A stretch of DNA of 64,000 nucleotides from Argopecten irradians (Eukaryota; Mollusca; Bivalvia; Pectinida; Pectinidae): contig NC_091138.1 in assembly GCF_041381155.1 (NCBI RefSeq), forward strand, positions 20,647,255 through 20,711,254, in the 5' to 3' direction. The notes under the pieces were generated by a model. That model did not search any database. It was not told where the DNA came from and saw nothing but the letters and a program-made list of their open reading frames with translations. Position 1 is the first letter of the stretch. Each line of letters starts with the position of its first letter. The position numbers and the translations under genes are program-made. Positions 13,308-28,082 of the stretch are shown one piece after another.

Positions 13308-16300
13308 TTCAATGAGTCCTCGGTATACATTGTACATCAAACTTTGGTGAGGTGAGTTTCCAAAAGACTATTTTATAAAATCTTTCAAAAGCTTATGTGA
13401 ATTTCTTAGCACAAATTGATCCAAATTTTTTTTCTAGAAAAATTAATTTGACATGATGTACAGGCCTGTAAGATGTAATTATGATGGATCATATTTAACA
13501 ATAGAATGATCTGATAATGTACGTACACAGACAGACAGTAATTATTACCTGGCAGTCTTGTGACAAACAATTCCTTATGAAACTGGCTGGATCAATATGT
13601 AACAAACATCTGAGGACTCTATCCTAATTAGCTGTCTTTCATGTGTACCTAGACGTAGCTTATAGCTAGTTCAAGTACATCAAGGTCTGGTGAAAATATC
13701 ATATTATAAAGTTAGGCTGGTTATCAAGAAGATTTCAAGTTAGGATGTATGAAATTTAATCTCTTTTTTTTTCTCTCCATAAATTCTAAATCATTTTTAA
13801 GCTGGCAAAATATAATGGATGCTGATAAAGTGATGGCAAACAATCTATTGTTATGATATATATTAACTCTGGAAACACAACTTCAATAGTTGTCCTATAA
13901 GCCTAAATATCAGAGAGGAGACAACATATGTATACCATGGTAATGGAGATGTACAGGAGAGCTTGTCATAACTGGCCTTTACTCGGTAACCCAGATCAAT
14001 ATGTTGTCTACTTCACTCTATGACATTTTCCTTCTTATCTTATTGTAATTAAAACCTGTCTATATCAGTGACAAAGACTGACTAATTCTTTATGTATCCT
14101 CAGAAGTGGGGTATGTGTGAGCTAGAGACAGGAAAAAGATCTTGCGTGGTCACCAGTTTGGAAGTGATGATTGTATTTCTATGTTGTATTACCAGCTACA
14201 AGATGGTGATAATAAGATAGTTCCCTGATAGAACAATAACATCCGCCATTCCTGTCGTCATAACCACCCCCTCAACACCTTAATAAAAAAGGTTGTACAA
14301 ATTTTACATGAGCTTTTAAATTAACACTATATAACTACTCCACTAAAATAGATTTTTTGAGTATTATTTTTTCATTGAATGTTATTACCTCTAAGTCATT
14401 ATTATTTTCATTAAAAAAAGTTGAAATTTTGATAGAGTAACTTTTGATTTTGAAATAACTTATCTACTGTTCAACTTTTGTTTGGTAATAGTAAGCTTTA
14501 TTTTCTCTGTTTGGTAATAGTAAGCTTTATTTTATTTATGTGAATGGTTTAATTGTCCTTTTGTAGCAACAATTTTTATCTGGTTTAATTAAAATGTCAT
14601 CCTGTGACTTTTGTGGAAACAATTTAGAACTGTAATCATAAATTAGGTGAGAAGTGTACATGTTTGAGCCGGCGGATTCTCTTCAGACGATTTAAATTGT
14701 AATTTTCATTTACAAACAACATTTAAAGGCGAGTAGATCACTGTCTCTGAATTTATGGTTTTGGTGAATCTGTCGGATTGTCAATAAACAATTGTGTCAG
14801 TGAAAGTAAACCTCATGTATTGATCCTACTGATTTCTGGATAGGCTAAACTTTAAATGTATGACGTATTGGTCTCATTCCCTTATCTATTACATAGATTC
14901 CTAGTTTGTGTTTGGGGAACAGATATCCCATATTTAATCTGTTTAAACATCAATATGACTATTTTACACAATTTCTTTATAAATTACATGATCACTGGTT
15001 GGCTCTCAAATTGCTATCATTCAAATATAAATATTAGGTACGGTTGAATCTCAAACAACAATTAACTTTTGCCATTAGGCTATTGTGTTTCTGAATAACG
15101 TAAATCCAATAAACGATACTATAAACAGGGTCAGTGAAGGGGAGCAAGGTTTAAAAACCATTTCTATGTCCGCCCTATTGCTGAGCAAATCTATCTCACC
15201 AAAAGTCTGCTTAGAATGACGTAGGTTTTTAAAGGTACCGGATAGAGGTTTTTCTGCTTGTTCGATAGTCTGTGACTAAAGGGAGTGCACTTTTAATGTA
15301 TAACTAGCGAACCATTTCAGTACTGAATTCCCTATTATTTAACGATGACTTTGTGAATATTCGGACAATAACAATCTGCCTCTACGTGACAAACCAAAGA
15401 GGTGAAAATAACATGTTTATAGTCTGTATTTACTGAAAACGTAGATTTTTGGGCTCTAAACTTTGGTTGACTTTATAACAAGTAATGCAGCCTGATATGT
15501 CAGCAAGGTGTCCTGTTAAGGTTGGTTGAATTGCAAAGAGGGCTTTAATTGATAAAGATAATTGAAGATATATGTACAATGTATATTAAGAGTGTATAGA
15601 GTCAATCTTGTTTTTAAACTCATTGGCACAATTCAGATTTGACCTGTGGCTGAAACCATAACCTATCAATAGTTCAGTGCCATTTCATGAGTTTGATGAT
15701 GAAACTCATGGGGGGGGGGGATAATGTAGCAACACTCAATGGAAAAAAACCCAACAGAATTACAATTAAAGATGGTCACCAATACCGGTATATTGAGGCT
15801 TCTGATTGAAAGTCAAGATTTGAATATCGTCAGATTTGAATGAAGTTTGGTATGCAATATGTACTATAGCAATACCAAGACTATGGTAGTATTAGTATCC
15901 ATTTTATTGAAAAACAAAGTGGCAGCCATTTCCTTGTCTTGTTGAAATTCAAACTTAATCAAAATCTAATGAAAGTTGTAATCAAGTTTCATATGTAGTA
16001 ACAGTATAGTTTATGTGTCATTGTTTGTTGTACCTGTACACATTGTACATGTCTGTTAATTTTACCGGTAGTATCCAATTTGTAAACTAATTCTGAAATT
16101 AATAATTAATATAATCGTGTGTCTTTATGAACAAAAGGTTATTGAACCTGTGTATTGTTATGTCTAATTGACACCACGGAATCGGCGGAGGTTTTATGTT
16201 TGGGGTTACCGAACATTGCTCACACAGATCATAGATGGTATGATAACAGTTATTGACTTCCTTCAATAGAAGGAGGAAACAAGATAGAGGTCAATAGCAA

Positions 16301-16539
16301 AACATAATAACCCTCATAAATTAATATTCTGTAATACAAAGCTCAGGTCCTCAGAACTATTGGAGGATCCACGTATGATTTCATTGATATATCCGGTATG
16401 TTTATATTTGTTCTTTTTGAATATGTTCATACCTGTACACAGCTAGCAGGTATATAGACATGTACTCCTTACAACTTACGACCTTCTTAATCAGACCATA
16501 GGACTAATAGTATGTTCACCTGTCTCCTACTCTACTGTG
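13308..16539. other. Gene-poor unique region
   Basis: About 3.2 kb without a recognisable gene. It holds a short direct duplication of TTTGGTAATAGTAAGC at about 14480-14540 and a G-run at 15709-15720. Open frames here are short and unsupported. Confidence 0.5.
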
Positions 16540-17111
16540 ACCTTAGGGATCCAAAGGTTCAAAGATTCATCTGTGTACAAAGATATCAGGGTTTTAAAGG
16601 TTCATCTGTGAACAAAGATCTTAGGGTTTTAAAGGTTCACCTGTGTACAAAGATCTTCAGAGTTCTAAAGATTCACCTGTGTACAAAGATCTTGGGGTTT
16701 TAAATGTTTACCTGTGTACAAAGATCTTAGGGTTTTAAAGGTTCACCTGTGTACAAAGATCTTAGGGTTTTAAAGGTTCATCTGTGAACAAAGATCTTCA
16801 GAGTTCTAAAGATTCACCTGTGTACAAAGATCTTGGGGTTTTAAATGTTTACCTGTGTACAAAGATCTTAGGGTTTTAAAGGTTCACCTGTGTACAAAGA
16901 TCTTAGGGTTTTAAAGGTTCATCTGTGTACAAAGATCTTATGGATTTAAAGGTTTACCTGTGTACAAAGATCTTAGGGTTTTAAAGGTTCACCTGTGTAC
17001 AAAAATCTTAGGGGTTTAAAGGTTTACCTGTGTACAAAGATCTTAGGGTTTTAAAGGTTCACCTGTGTACAAAAATCTTAGGGGTTTAAAGGTTCACCTG
17101 TGTACAAAGAT
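16540..17111. repeat. 35-bp minisatellite, about 16 units
   Basis: Units of about 35 bp with core GTGTACAAAGATCTTAGGG followed by TTTTAAAGGTTCACCT. Alternation of the variants CTTAGGG, CTTCAGAG and CTTGGGG suggests block duplication: the stretch near 16600-16740 recurs at 16770-16910. Open frames across it are repeat artefacts. Confidence 0.93.
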
Positions 17112-18871
17112 TTAACCATGTACTATAGTTATGACCTTACTGTTCTATAGTTTCAACTCTGTATTATGACCTTACTATTACCTTAGTTATAGTTCATCCC
17201 TGTAGTCTATACTATGACCTTATGTTTAAGTTGCAACTACAGTATGTAATATCACCTTATGGTTCCTAAGTTTTAGCCTTGACCTTAGCCCTTGTACTAT
17301 GACCTCAGGGTTTGACTTTGAACTGTGACCCCTGGGTCCTATATACTATTGAGTATAACTGGTTCCTGGTTCAGACTTGTCCAGACTTGGGTACACACAA
17401 CCAGGATATACACTCCATTTTCTGGTATTTAATTGATGCCTTGGGTATATATTGGTGTTTACAAAATACTTATGCCCTCAGTTTTATCTCTCAAGTTGAA
17501 ATTGACTTGCCATTCCTGTCTATAAATATTTATAGCTGTAATACATTATTTCTCCACGTGGAGGAAGGCGAGGCCAAGTTTAATCAAATGTACAGGTAGA
17601 AGGCGGGAAAGTAATTAAATTGATCACAATAATTAAACATTATACAGCTCTATAGTGATTGAAATCATGGAACTTGCAAGACAACAATATTGGCAATAGT
17701 CAGATATACAATGTACATGTATAGACAGGCAGAATGGTGTACAGTAGTTCTACATGGATATAAGTTATATAAAAAAAAAATTGTTGGAGATTATCTTAGG
17801 TTGTACAAAATGTCAAATAGATATTGATGATTGATTTAATGGAAAAAATTAATGTTAAATGGAAATGAAAATATATTTTTATGATATGTAAATAGCTACA
17901 TGTATATCCAAGAAGATGGGAAAAAGATGAGAATTAATTTAAATACTATTTGATAATTTTATCTGACGAAAAAGAAGTGAGGTACGTGGGTCTCCGTTAC
18001 AATGTTAATAGTGATGACACATAAAATACTGTGGCCTTATATTTAGGAAGCTCTTTGTAAAACTCTACCATCACAGTTCATTAGTCACATTAATTATTGA
18101 ATATAATCATTAAGATGGAAATATACCTGTATTACGACACTTTTTTTTTATTATTTATTTTTCAGTAGATTTCAAATATTTCTCCCTTTATATCTAAACG
18201 AGGGAGAAGTTATTCAAATGTTTCCTCATTTCTATTGTTATAAGGAAGAGTTAAGGCATCTAGCATTAATATACAGAGATTCAGAAGTTGTGTCCAACAG
18301 GGAAATCTGATTTCAAACAAATATTTTCAATTTGCCCATTATGCTTCACATTATGTAGAGATGTCATACGCGTTTTCCACTTGTCATTTTTAAATGTGTA
18401 TACTGGTACATGTATGTATTATGGAATATTTTCAGGTAACATTAATCACTAGAGAATGCTAGACCAGTCATCACGACCATTATCCTAAGTCTGGGAACAA
18501 TATATAAAGGCAATGATACTATATCCCAATATTGAATATTGAGTGGGCGAATGTGAAATGTATAGGGATATTTAAATGTATGCAGATACCCCCTGCAAAC
18601 CACGATATACCCGCCATTTTCCAGTCGGAACCTGTCAGGACTTAAGCTGCTTATGTAATGGCATACAGAAGGCATTGACAAACCATGTGGTGGAGATTCT
18701 ATAGGATTAGGATTATGTCAACATAGGAATTGGTCAGAAAGATTTCAATACCTCTAATCCCTTTACTCGTAAACGGTTTAAAATGAGTACATACAAAGAA
18801 ATTCTTATTTTATCAAATCATACTTACTACATAGGATTCATATATTTAATATGAGGGTGGTGACTTAAATG
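17112..18871. other. Unique region between minisatellites
   Basis: No gene recognised. The first 200 bp contain a loose series of 'ACTATGACCTTA'-like motifs (17120-17310) that may be a decayed tandem repeat. The rest is AT-rich unique sequence. Confidence 0.5.
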
Positions 18872-21800
18872 CCTTTACTAGGGTAATTCTGGTAACGCTG
18901 ACACCTTACTAGGGTAATTCTGGTAACGCTGACACCTTACTAGGGTAATTCTGGTAACGCTGACACCTTACTAGGGTAATTCTGGTAACACTAACACCTT
19001 ACTAGGGTAATTCTGGTAACACTGACACCTTACTAGGGTAATTCTGGTAACGCTGACACCTTACTAGGGTAATTCTGGTAAACCTGACACCTTACTAGGG
19101 TAATTCTGGTAATACTGACACCTTACTAGGGTAATTCTGCTAAAGCTGACACCTTACTAGGGTAATTCTGGTAATACTGACACCTTACTAGGGTAATTCT
19201 GGTAATACTGACACCTTACTAGGGTAATTCTGGTAACGCTGACACCTTACTAGGGTAATTCTGGTAAACCTGACACCTTACTAGGGTAATTCTGGTAATA
19301 CTGACACCTTACTAGGGTAATTCTGGTAACACTAACACTTACTAGGGTAATTCTGGTAACGCTGACACCTTACTAGGGTAATTCTGGTAAACCTGACACC
19401 TTACTAGGGTAATTCTGGTAACACTAACACCTTACTAGGGTAATTCTGGTAACGCTGACACCTTACTAGGGTAATTCTGGTAAACCTGACACCTTACTAG
19501 GGTAATTCTGGTAATACTGACACCTTACTAGGGTAATTCTGGTAAAGCTGACACCTTACTAGGGTAATTCTGGTAACTCTTACACCTTACTAGGGTTATT
19601 TTGGTAATGCTGACATCTTACTAGGGTAATTCTGGTAACACTAACACCTTACTAGGGTAAATCTGGTAATGCTGACACCTTACTAGGGTAATTCTGGTAA
19701 CGCTGACACCTTACTAGGTAATTCTGGTAACACTGACACCTTACTAGGTAATTTTGGTAATACTGACACCTTACTAGGGTAATTCTGGTAACGCTGACAC
19801 CTTACTAGGGTAATTCTGCTAACTCTTACACCTTACTAGGGTTATTTTGGTAATGCTGACATCTTACTAGGGTAATTCTGGTAACACTAACACCTTACTA
19901 GGGTAATTCTGGTAAACTGACACCTTACTAGGGTAATTCTGGTAACGCTGACACCTTACTAGGGTAATTCTGGTAACGCTGACATCTAAATAGGGTAATT
20001 CTGGTAACACTAACACCTTACAAGGAAACCTTCTGGTAACGCTGACACCTTACTAGGGTAATTCTGGTAACTGACACCTTACTTAGGGTAATTCTGGTAA
20101 CGCTGACACCTTACTAGGGTAATTCTGGTAAACTGACACCTTACTACTAGGGTAATTCTGGTAAAACTGACACCTTACTAGGGTAATTCTGGTAACGCTG
20201 ACACCTTACTAGGGTAATTCTGGTAACATTAACACCTTACTAGGGTAATTCTGGTAACACTAACACCTTACTAGGGTAATTCTTGTAACACTAACACCTT
20301 ACTAGGGTAATTCTGGTAAACTGACACCTTACTAGGGTAATTCTGGTAACGCTGACACCTTACTAGGGTAATTCTGGTAATACTGACACCTTACTAGGGT
20401 AATTCTGGTAAAGCTGACACCTTACTAGGGTAATTCTGGTAATACTGACACCTTACTAGGGTAATTCTGGTAATGCTGACACCTTACTAGGGTAATTCTG
20501 GTAATCTGGCTGACACCTTACTAGGGTAATTCTGGTAAACCTGACACCTTACTAGGGTAATTCTGGTAATACTGACACCTTACTAGGGTAAATTCTGGTA
20601 ACACTGACACCTTACTAGGGTAATTCTGGTAATGCTGACACCTTACTAGGGTAATTCTGGTAAACCTGACACCTTACTAGGGTAATTCTGGTAATACTGA
20701 CACCTTACTAGGGTAATTCTGGTAACGCTGACACATTACTAGGGTAATTCTGGTAACGCTGACACCTTACTAGGGTAATTCTGGTAATACTGACACCTTA
20801 CTAGGGTAAATCTGGTAATGCTGACACCTTACTAGGGTAATTCTGGTAACGCTGACACCTTACTAGGGTAATTCTGGTAAGCTGACACCTTACTAGGGTA
20901 ATTCTGGTAATCTTATTTAGTGACACCTTACTAGGGTAATTCTGGTAACACTGACACCTTACTAGGGTAATTCTGGTAATACTGACACCTTACTAGGGTA
21001 ATTCTGGTAATGCTGACACCTTACTAGGGTAATTCTGGTAACTCTTACACCTTACTAGGGTTATTTCTGGTAATGCTGACATCTTACTAGGGTAATTCTG
21101 TAACACTAACACCTTACTAGGGTAATTCTGGTAATACTGACACCTTACTAGGGTAATTCTGGTAACGCTGACACCTTACTAGGGTAATTCTGGTAATATG
21201 ACACCTTACTAGGGTAATTCTGGTAAAGCTGACACCTTACTTATTCTAAGCTGAACCTATAGGTTCTGGTGACACCTTACTAGGGTAATTACTGGTAACT
21301 CTGACACCTTACTAGGGTAATTTCTGGGTAACACTGACACCTTACTAGGGTAATTCTGGTAACGCTGACACCATACTAGGGTAATTCTGGTAACGCTGAC
21401 ACCTTACTAGGGTAATTCTGGTAAACTGACACCTTACTAGGGTAATTCTGGTAACGCTGACACCTTACTAGGGTAATTCTGGTAACGCTGACACCTTACT
21501 AGGGTAATTCTGGTAACACTGACACCTTACTAGGGTAATTCTGGTAAAGCTGACACCTTACTAGGGTAATTCTGGTAACGCTGACACCTTACTAGGGTAA
21601 ATTCTGGTAATGCTGACACCTTACTAGGGTAATTCTGGTAACACTGACACCTTACTAGGGTAATTCTGGTAACGCTGACACCTTACTAGGGTAATTCTGG
21701 TAAACGCTGACACCTTACTAGGGTAATTCTGGTAACGCTGACACCTTACTAGGGTAATTCTGGTAACACTGACACCTTACTAGGGTAATTCTGGTAAACT

Positions 21801-24800
21801 GACACCTTACTAGGGTAATTCTGGTAATACTGACACCTTACTAGGGTAATTCTGGTAACACTGACACCTTACTAGGGTAATTCTGGTAACGCTGACACCT
21901 TACTAGGGTAATTCTGGTAACGCTGACACCTTACTAGGGTAATTCTGGTAAACCTGACACCTTACTAGGGTAATTCTGGTAATACTGACACCTTACTAGG
22001 GTAATTCTGGTAACGCTGACACCTTACTAGGGTAATTCTGGTAACGCTACACCTTACTAGGTAATTCTGGTAAGCTAACACCTTACTAGGGTAATTCTGG
22101 TAACGCTGACACCTTACTAGGGTAATTCTGGTAACGCTGACACCTTACTAGGGTAATTCTGGTAACACTGACACCTTACTAGGGTAATTCTGGTAAACGC
22201 TGACACCTTACTAGGGTAATTCTGGTAATCACTACACCTTACTAGGGTAATTCTGGTAACGCTGACACCTTACTAGGGTAATTCTGGTAACACTGACACC
22301 TTACTAGGGTAATTCTGGTAAAACTGACACCTTACTAGGGTAATTCTGGTAACACTACACCTTACTAGGGTAATTCTGGTAAACTGACACCTTACTAGGG
22401 TAATTCTGGTAACGCTGACACCTTACTAGGGTAATTCTGGTAACGCTGACACCTTACTAGGGTAATTCTGGTAACACTGACACCTTACTAGGGTTAATTC
22501 TGGTAAACTGCTGACACCTTACTAGGGTAATTCTGGTAACGCTGACACCTTACTAGGGTAATTCTGGTAAAACTGACACCTTACTAGGGTAATTCTGGTA
22601 ACCCTGACACCTTACTAGGGTAATTCTGGTAACGCTGACACCTAATACTAGGGTAATTCTGGTAACACTGACACCTTACTAGGTAATTCTGGTAACGCTG
22701 ACACCTTACTAGGGTAATTCTGGTAACGCTGACACCTTACTAGGGTAATTCTGGTAACGCTGACACCTTACTAGGGTAATTCTGGTAACACTAACACCTT
22801 ACTAGGGTAATTCTGGTAAACTGACACCTTACTAGGGTAATTCTGGTAACGCTGACACCTTACTAGGGTAATTCTGGTAACGCTGACATCTTACTAGGGT
22901 AATTCTGGTAACACTAACACCTTACTAGGGTAATTCTGGTAACACTGACACCTTACTAGGGTAATTCTGGTAATACTGACACCTTACTAGGGTAATTCTG
23001 GTAACGCTGACACCTTACTAGGGTAATTCTGGTAACGCTGACACCTTACTAGGGTAATTCTGGTAATGCTGACACCTTACCTGGTTAATATTCTGCTGAC
23101 ACCTTACTAGGGTAATTTCTGGTAAACCGACACCTTAGGGTAATTCTGTAAACTGACACCTTACTAGGGTAATTCTGGTAACACTGACACCTTACTAGGG
23201 TAATTCTGGTAACGCTGACACCTTACTAGGGTAATTCTGGTAAATGCTGACACCTTACTAGGGTAAATTCTGGTAAACGCTGACACCTTACTAGGGTAAT
23301 TCTGGTAACACTGACACCTTACTAGGGTAATTCTGGTAACGCTGACACCTTACTAGGGTAATTCTGGTAACGCTGACACCTTACTAGGGTAATTCTGGTA
23401 ATGCTGACACCTTACTAGGGTAATTCTGGTAACACTGACACCTTACTAGGGTAATTCTGGTAATGCTGACACCTTACTCTAGGGTAAATTCTGGTAACAC
23501 TGACACCTTAATTGGGTAATTTGGTACTAGGGTGAACACCTTACTAGGGTAATTCTGGTAACGCTGACACCTTACTAGGGTAATTCTGGTAACACTGACA
23601 CCTTACTAGGGTAATTCTGGTAATACTGACACCTTACTAGGGTAATTCTGGTAACACTGACACCTTACTAGGGTAATTCTGGTAACTCTGACACCTTACT
23701 AGGGTAATTCTGGTAACGCTGACACCTTACTAGGGTAATTCTGGTAACGCTGACACCTTACTAGGGTAATTCTGGTAATGCTGACACCTTACTAGGGTAA
23801 TTCTGGTAACACTAACACCTTACTAGGGTAATTCTGGTAACGCTGACACCTTACTAGGGTAATTCTGGTAACACTGACACCTTACTAGGGTAATTCTGGT
23901 AACGCTGACACCTTACTAGGGTAATTCTGGTAACACTAACACCTTACTAGGGTAATTCTGGTAACGCTGACACCTTACTAGGGTAATTCTGGTAACACTG
24001 ACACCTTACTAGGGTAATTCTGGTAACACTGACACCTTACTAGGGTAATTCTGGTAACACAAACACCTTACTAGGGTAATTCTGGTAACACTGACACCTT
24101 ACTAGGGTAATTCTGGTAACGATGACACCTTACTAGGGTAATTCTGTTAAATGCTGACACCTTACTAGGGTAATTCTGGTAACACTGACACCCTTACTAG
24201 GGTAATTCTGGTAAACCTGACACCTTACTAGGGTAATTCTGGTAACGCTGACACCTTACTAGGGTAATCTGGTAAACCTGACACCTTACTAGGGTAATTC
24301 TGGTAAACCTGACACCTTACTAGGGTAATTCTGGTAACGCTGACACCTTACTAGGGTAATTCTGGTAACGCTGACACCTTACTAGGGTAATTCTGGTAAC
24401 GCTGACACCTTACTAGGGTAATTCTGGTAACACTGACACCTTACTAGGGTAATTCTGGTAATGCTGACACCTTACTAGGGTAATTCTGGTAACACTAACA
24501 CCTTACTAGGGTAATTCTGGTAACACTAACACCTTACTAGGGTAATTCTGGTAATGCTGACACCTTACTAGGGTAATTCTGGTAAACTGACACCTTACTA
24601 GGGTAATTCTGGTAACGCTGACACCTTACTAGGGTAATTCTGGTAACACTAACACCTTACTAGGGTAATTCTGGTAAACTGACACCTTACTAGGGTAATT
24701 CTGGTAACGCTGACACCTTACTAGGGTAATTCTGGTAACGCTGACACCTTACTAGGGTAATTCTGGTAACACTGACACCTTACTAGGGTAATTCTGGTAA

Positions 24801-24988
24801 CACTGACACCTTACTAGGGTAATTCTGTAACACACCTTACAAGGTTATTCTGGTAACGCTGACACCTTACTAGGGTAATTCTGGTAGCACTAACGCCTTA
24901 CTAGGGTAATTCTGGTAACACTAACACCTTACTAGGGTAATTCTGGTAACGCTGACACCTTACTAGGGTAATTCTGGTAATACTGACT
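18872..24988. repeat. 31-bp minisatellite, about 195 units (6.1 kb)
   Basis: Units of 31 bp with core CTTACTAGGGTAATTCTGGT followed by AAcgCTGACAC. The variable part is the four or so bases after GGTAA (CGCTG, CACTG, TACTG, ACCTG, TGCTG, CACTA). The same strings of variants recur at a distance, for example 19600-19660 and 19845-19905, which shows block duplications. It is the largest array in the window and contains no stretch of non-repeat DNA longer than a few tens of bases. Confidence 0.98.
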
Positions 24989-25397
24989 TGGGGAACTATT
25001 TTTCAAATTTCAAATACATGTATGCATTATGTAAAATATATTAATAGACTGATAATGATATCAAAATGTACCAATAATTATGACAACCAGTTACTGTGGC
25101 ACACACTCTCACCTCACGTGGCATCTTCACTTCCAGCAGATGGTAAATGTCAAAGTTAACACTTACTCTGTGTTAAACCATGACATTATTGATATACAAT
25201 ATTTAACATTGAAATATAACATTAATATTGTAAATAGAAATTAAAAGGTTTTATTCACAAGTATCTGTGAAAATATCAGTATGTTGCTATGTTTGTGTGA
25301 CAGACTGTCAGTTATACCCTTTAATGTACTCAATATACTTAGTATCCTTAAAATAGAATTATTAAATAGACATGAAGACTTAATGGTAGTATACATT
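24989..25397. other. Unique spacer between arrays
   Basis: AT-rich unique sequence between the 31-bp and 13-bp arrays. Nothing recognisable. Confidence 0.5.
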
Positions 25398-26930
25398 CAG
25401 CCATATCATATATATATATATACAGCCATGTCATACAGCCATATCATACGGCCATATCATGCGGCCATGTCATACTACCATATCATACTTCCATGTCATA
25501 ATGCCATATCATATAGCCATATCATATAGCCATGTCATATGGCCATGTCATACGGCCATGTCATACAGCAATGTCATATGGCCATATCATATATATATAT
25601 ATATATACGGCCATGTCATACAGCCATATCATACAGCCATGTCATATGGCCATGTTATACAGCCATATCATACAGCCATGTCATATGGCCATGTTATACA
25701 GCCATGTCATATGGCCATGTTATACAGCCATGTCATACTACCATATCATACGTCCATGTCATATTGCCATATCATACAGCCATGTCATATGGCCATGTCA
25801 TACAGCCATGTCATATGGCCATGTCATACAGCCATGTCATATGGCCATATCATCATATATATATATATATATATACGGCCATGTCATACAGCCATATCAT
25901 ACGGTCATATCATGTGGCCATGTCATACTACCATATCATACTTCCATGTCATAATGCCATATCATACTGCCATGTCATACAGCCATGTTCATATGGCCAT
26001 GTCATACAGCCATGTCATACGGCCATATCATATGGCCATGTCTTATGGCCATGTCATACAGCCATGTCATATGGCCATGTCTTATGGCCATGTCATACAG
26101 GCCATGTCATATGGCCATGTCATACAGCCATGTCATACGGCCATATCATACGGCCATGTCATACAGCCATGTCATACGGCCATGTCATATGGCCATGTTA
26201 TACAGCAATGTCATACGGGTCATATCATACGGCCATGTCATATTGCCATGTCATACGGCCATATAATACAGCAATGTCATACGGCCATATAATATGGTCA
26301 TGTCATATAGCCATATAATATAGCCATGTCATACAGCCATGTCATATGGCCATGTTATACAGCCATGTCATATGGTCATATCATACGGCCATGTCATATT
26401 GCCATATCATACAGCCATGTCATATGGCCATATCATACGGCCATGTCATACATACAGCCATGTCATATGGCCATATTATATATATATATATACGGCCATG
26501 TCATACAGCCATATACGGTCATATCATGCGGCCATGTCATACTACCATATCGTACATCCATGTCATAATGCCATATCATACTGCCATATCATACATCCAT
26601 GTCATACAGTCATTATCATATGGCCATGTCATACTATCATACGCCATGTGCCATATCATACATGCTCATGTCATACATATTATGGCCATGTTATACAGCA
26701 TGTCACGGTCATATCATACGGCCATGTCATATTGCCATATAATACAGCCATGTTATACAGCCATGTCATACAGTCATATCATATGGCCATGTTATACAGC
26801 CATGTCATACGGTCATATCATACGGCCATGTCATATTGCCATATCATACAGCCATGTCATATGGCCATGTCATACAGCCATATCATACAGCCATGTCAGT
26901 CAGCCATGTCATACGGTCATGTCATACTTG
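25398..26930. repeat. 13-bp minisatellite with (TA)n blocks and higher-order repeats
   Basis: Tandem 13-bp units of the type GCCATGTCATACG, with variants TCATAT, TCATAC, CATATC and CATGTC. Blocks of alternating TA occur near 25406, 25588, 25853 and 26478. After three of them (25406, 25853, 26478) the same unit order follows (GCCATGTCATACAGCCATAT, then the variants CTACCATATC and CATAATGCC), so a larger block was duplicated. Long open frames occur in all three plus frames because stops are rare in the unit. They are not considered genes. Confidence 0.97.
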
Positions 26931-27444
26931 AATGAATATACGTACCCGACCTACTATACCTTTCCGCCGGGTACGAATTGGTCCCTATGTGTCCTAGTGG
27001 AGGAGTGCATCCGGAAATCACTCGGGCACAATTTTCTATACTTGTTTGTAGGTTTCCAAGTATTTTGTGCGTATACAAGCATTCATATATTATTTTTATC
27101 GAAAACAAACAAAATTACCATTCTTGATATCTACCTTACCGCGCACAAAATGTCAAATTCCTACTTTGTAGACTTGCTGTATAAATTCACTGTGGAAAGT
27201 CTTCATATGTGCATATGTAAAACAAAATGTCCTCGCTGAAGATTTGATATTTTATATGGTTCAGTTTTATTGTCTAGTAGGTAACCGATATAAAACAAGT
27301 ACGATAAAATGCATGCAAACATTTAAATAATGGTTTGCATAACCATTACTTTGCTCCATTAGCAGTAATAGGCACCAATTGTAGCTCTAAAGACGACAAC
27401 ATTTTCTGTCTTAAAGTCTTTTGAGCTACAATATTGCAGTTAAT
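26931..27444. other. Non-repetitive insert splitting the 13-bp array
   Basis: About 510 bp of complex sequence between two stretches of the same 13-bp array. It starts near a short inverted repeat, CGTACCCG (26941-26948) and CGGGTACG (26968-26975). I find no matching inverted end at the right border and no coding capacity that I recognise. It could be an unknown short mobile element inserted into the array, or original unique DNA between two array segments. Confidence 0.5.
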
Positions 27445-28082
27445 GTCATACAGCCATATCATATGGCCATGTCATATGGCCATGTCATACAGCCATATCA
27501 TACAGCCATACCATACGACCATGTCATACAGCCATGTCATACGTCCATGTCATACGGCCATGTCATATTGCCATATCATACAGCAATGTCATACGGCCAA
27601 ATCATATAGCCATATCATATAGCCATGTCATACAGCCATGTCAGTCAGCCATATCATATGGCCATGTCAGTCAGCCATATCATATGGCCATGTCATACGG
27701 CCATGTCATACAGCCATGTCATATGGCCATGTCATACAGCCATGTCATACGGCCATATCATATGGCCATGTCATACAGCCATGTCATACGGCCATGTCAT
27801 ATGGCCATGTCTTATGGCCATGTCATACAGCCATGTCATACGGCCATATCATACGGCCATGTCATAGCCATGTCATATTGCCATGTCATACGGCCATATA
27901 ATACAGCAATGTCACACGGCCATATAATATGGTCATGTCATATAGCCATATATTACACCCATGTCAGTCAGCTGTGTCATACAGCAATATCAAACGGCCA
28001 TATCATATAGCCATGTCATATAGCCATATCATATAGCCATGTCATACAGCCATGTCATACGGCCATTTCATACAGCCATATG
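27445..28082. repeat. 13-bp minisatellite, second segment
   Basis: Continuation of the GCCATGTCATACG family seen at 25398-26930, about 50 units, without the (TA)n blocks. Unit variants are the same as in the first segment, so the two are one array interrupted by about 510 bp, or parts of one duplicated array. Confidence 0.96.

Noticed and set aside
16540..24988. Telomere-like words (TTAGGGTT, CTAGGGTAA) in the 35-bp and 31-bp arrays
   Set aside because: Only one such word per unit and no tandem TTAGGG run, so it is chance similarity rather than interstitial telomere.
25281..28010. Open frames up to about 297 codons rich in CHTAMSYGHV
   Set aside because: All plus frames are open because the 13-bp unit lacks stops. 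Three overlapping frames with the same repeat composition indicate low complexity, not genes.
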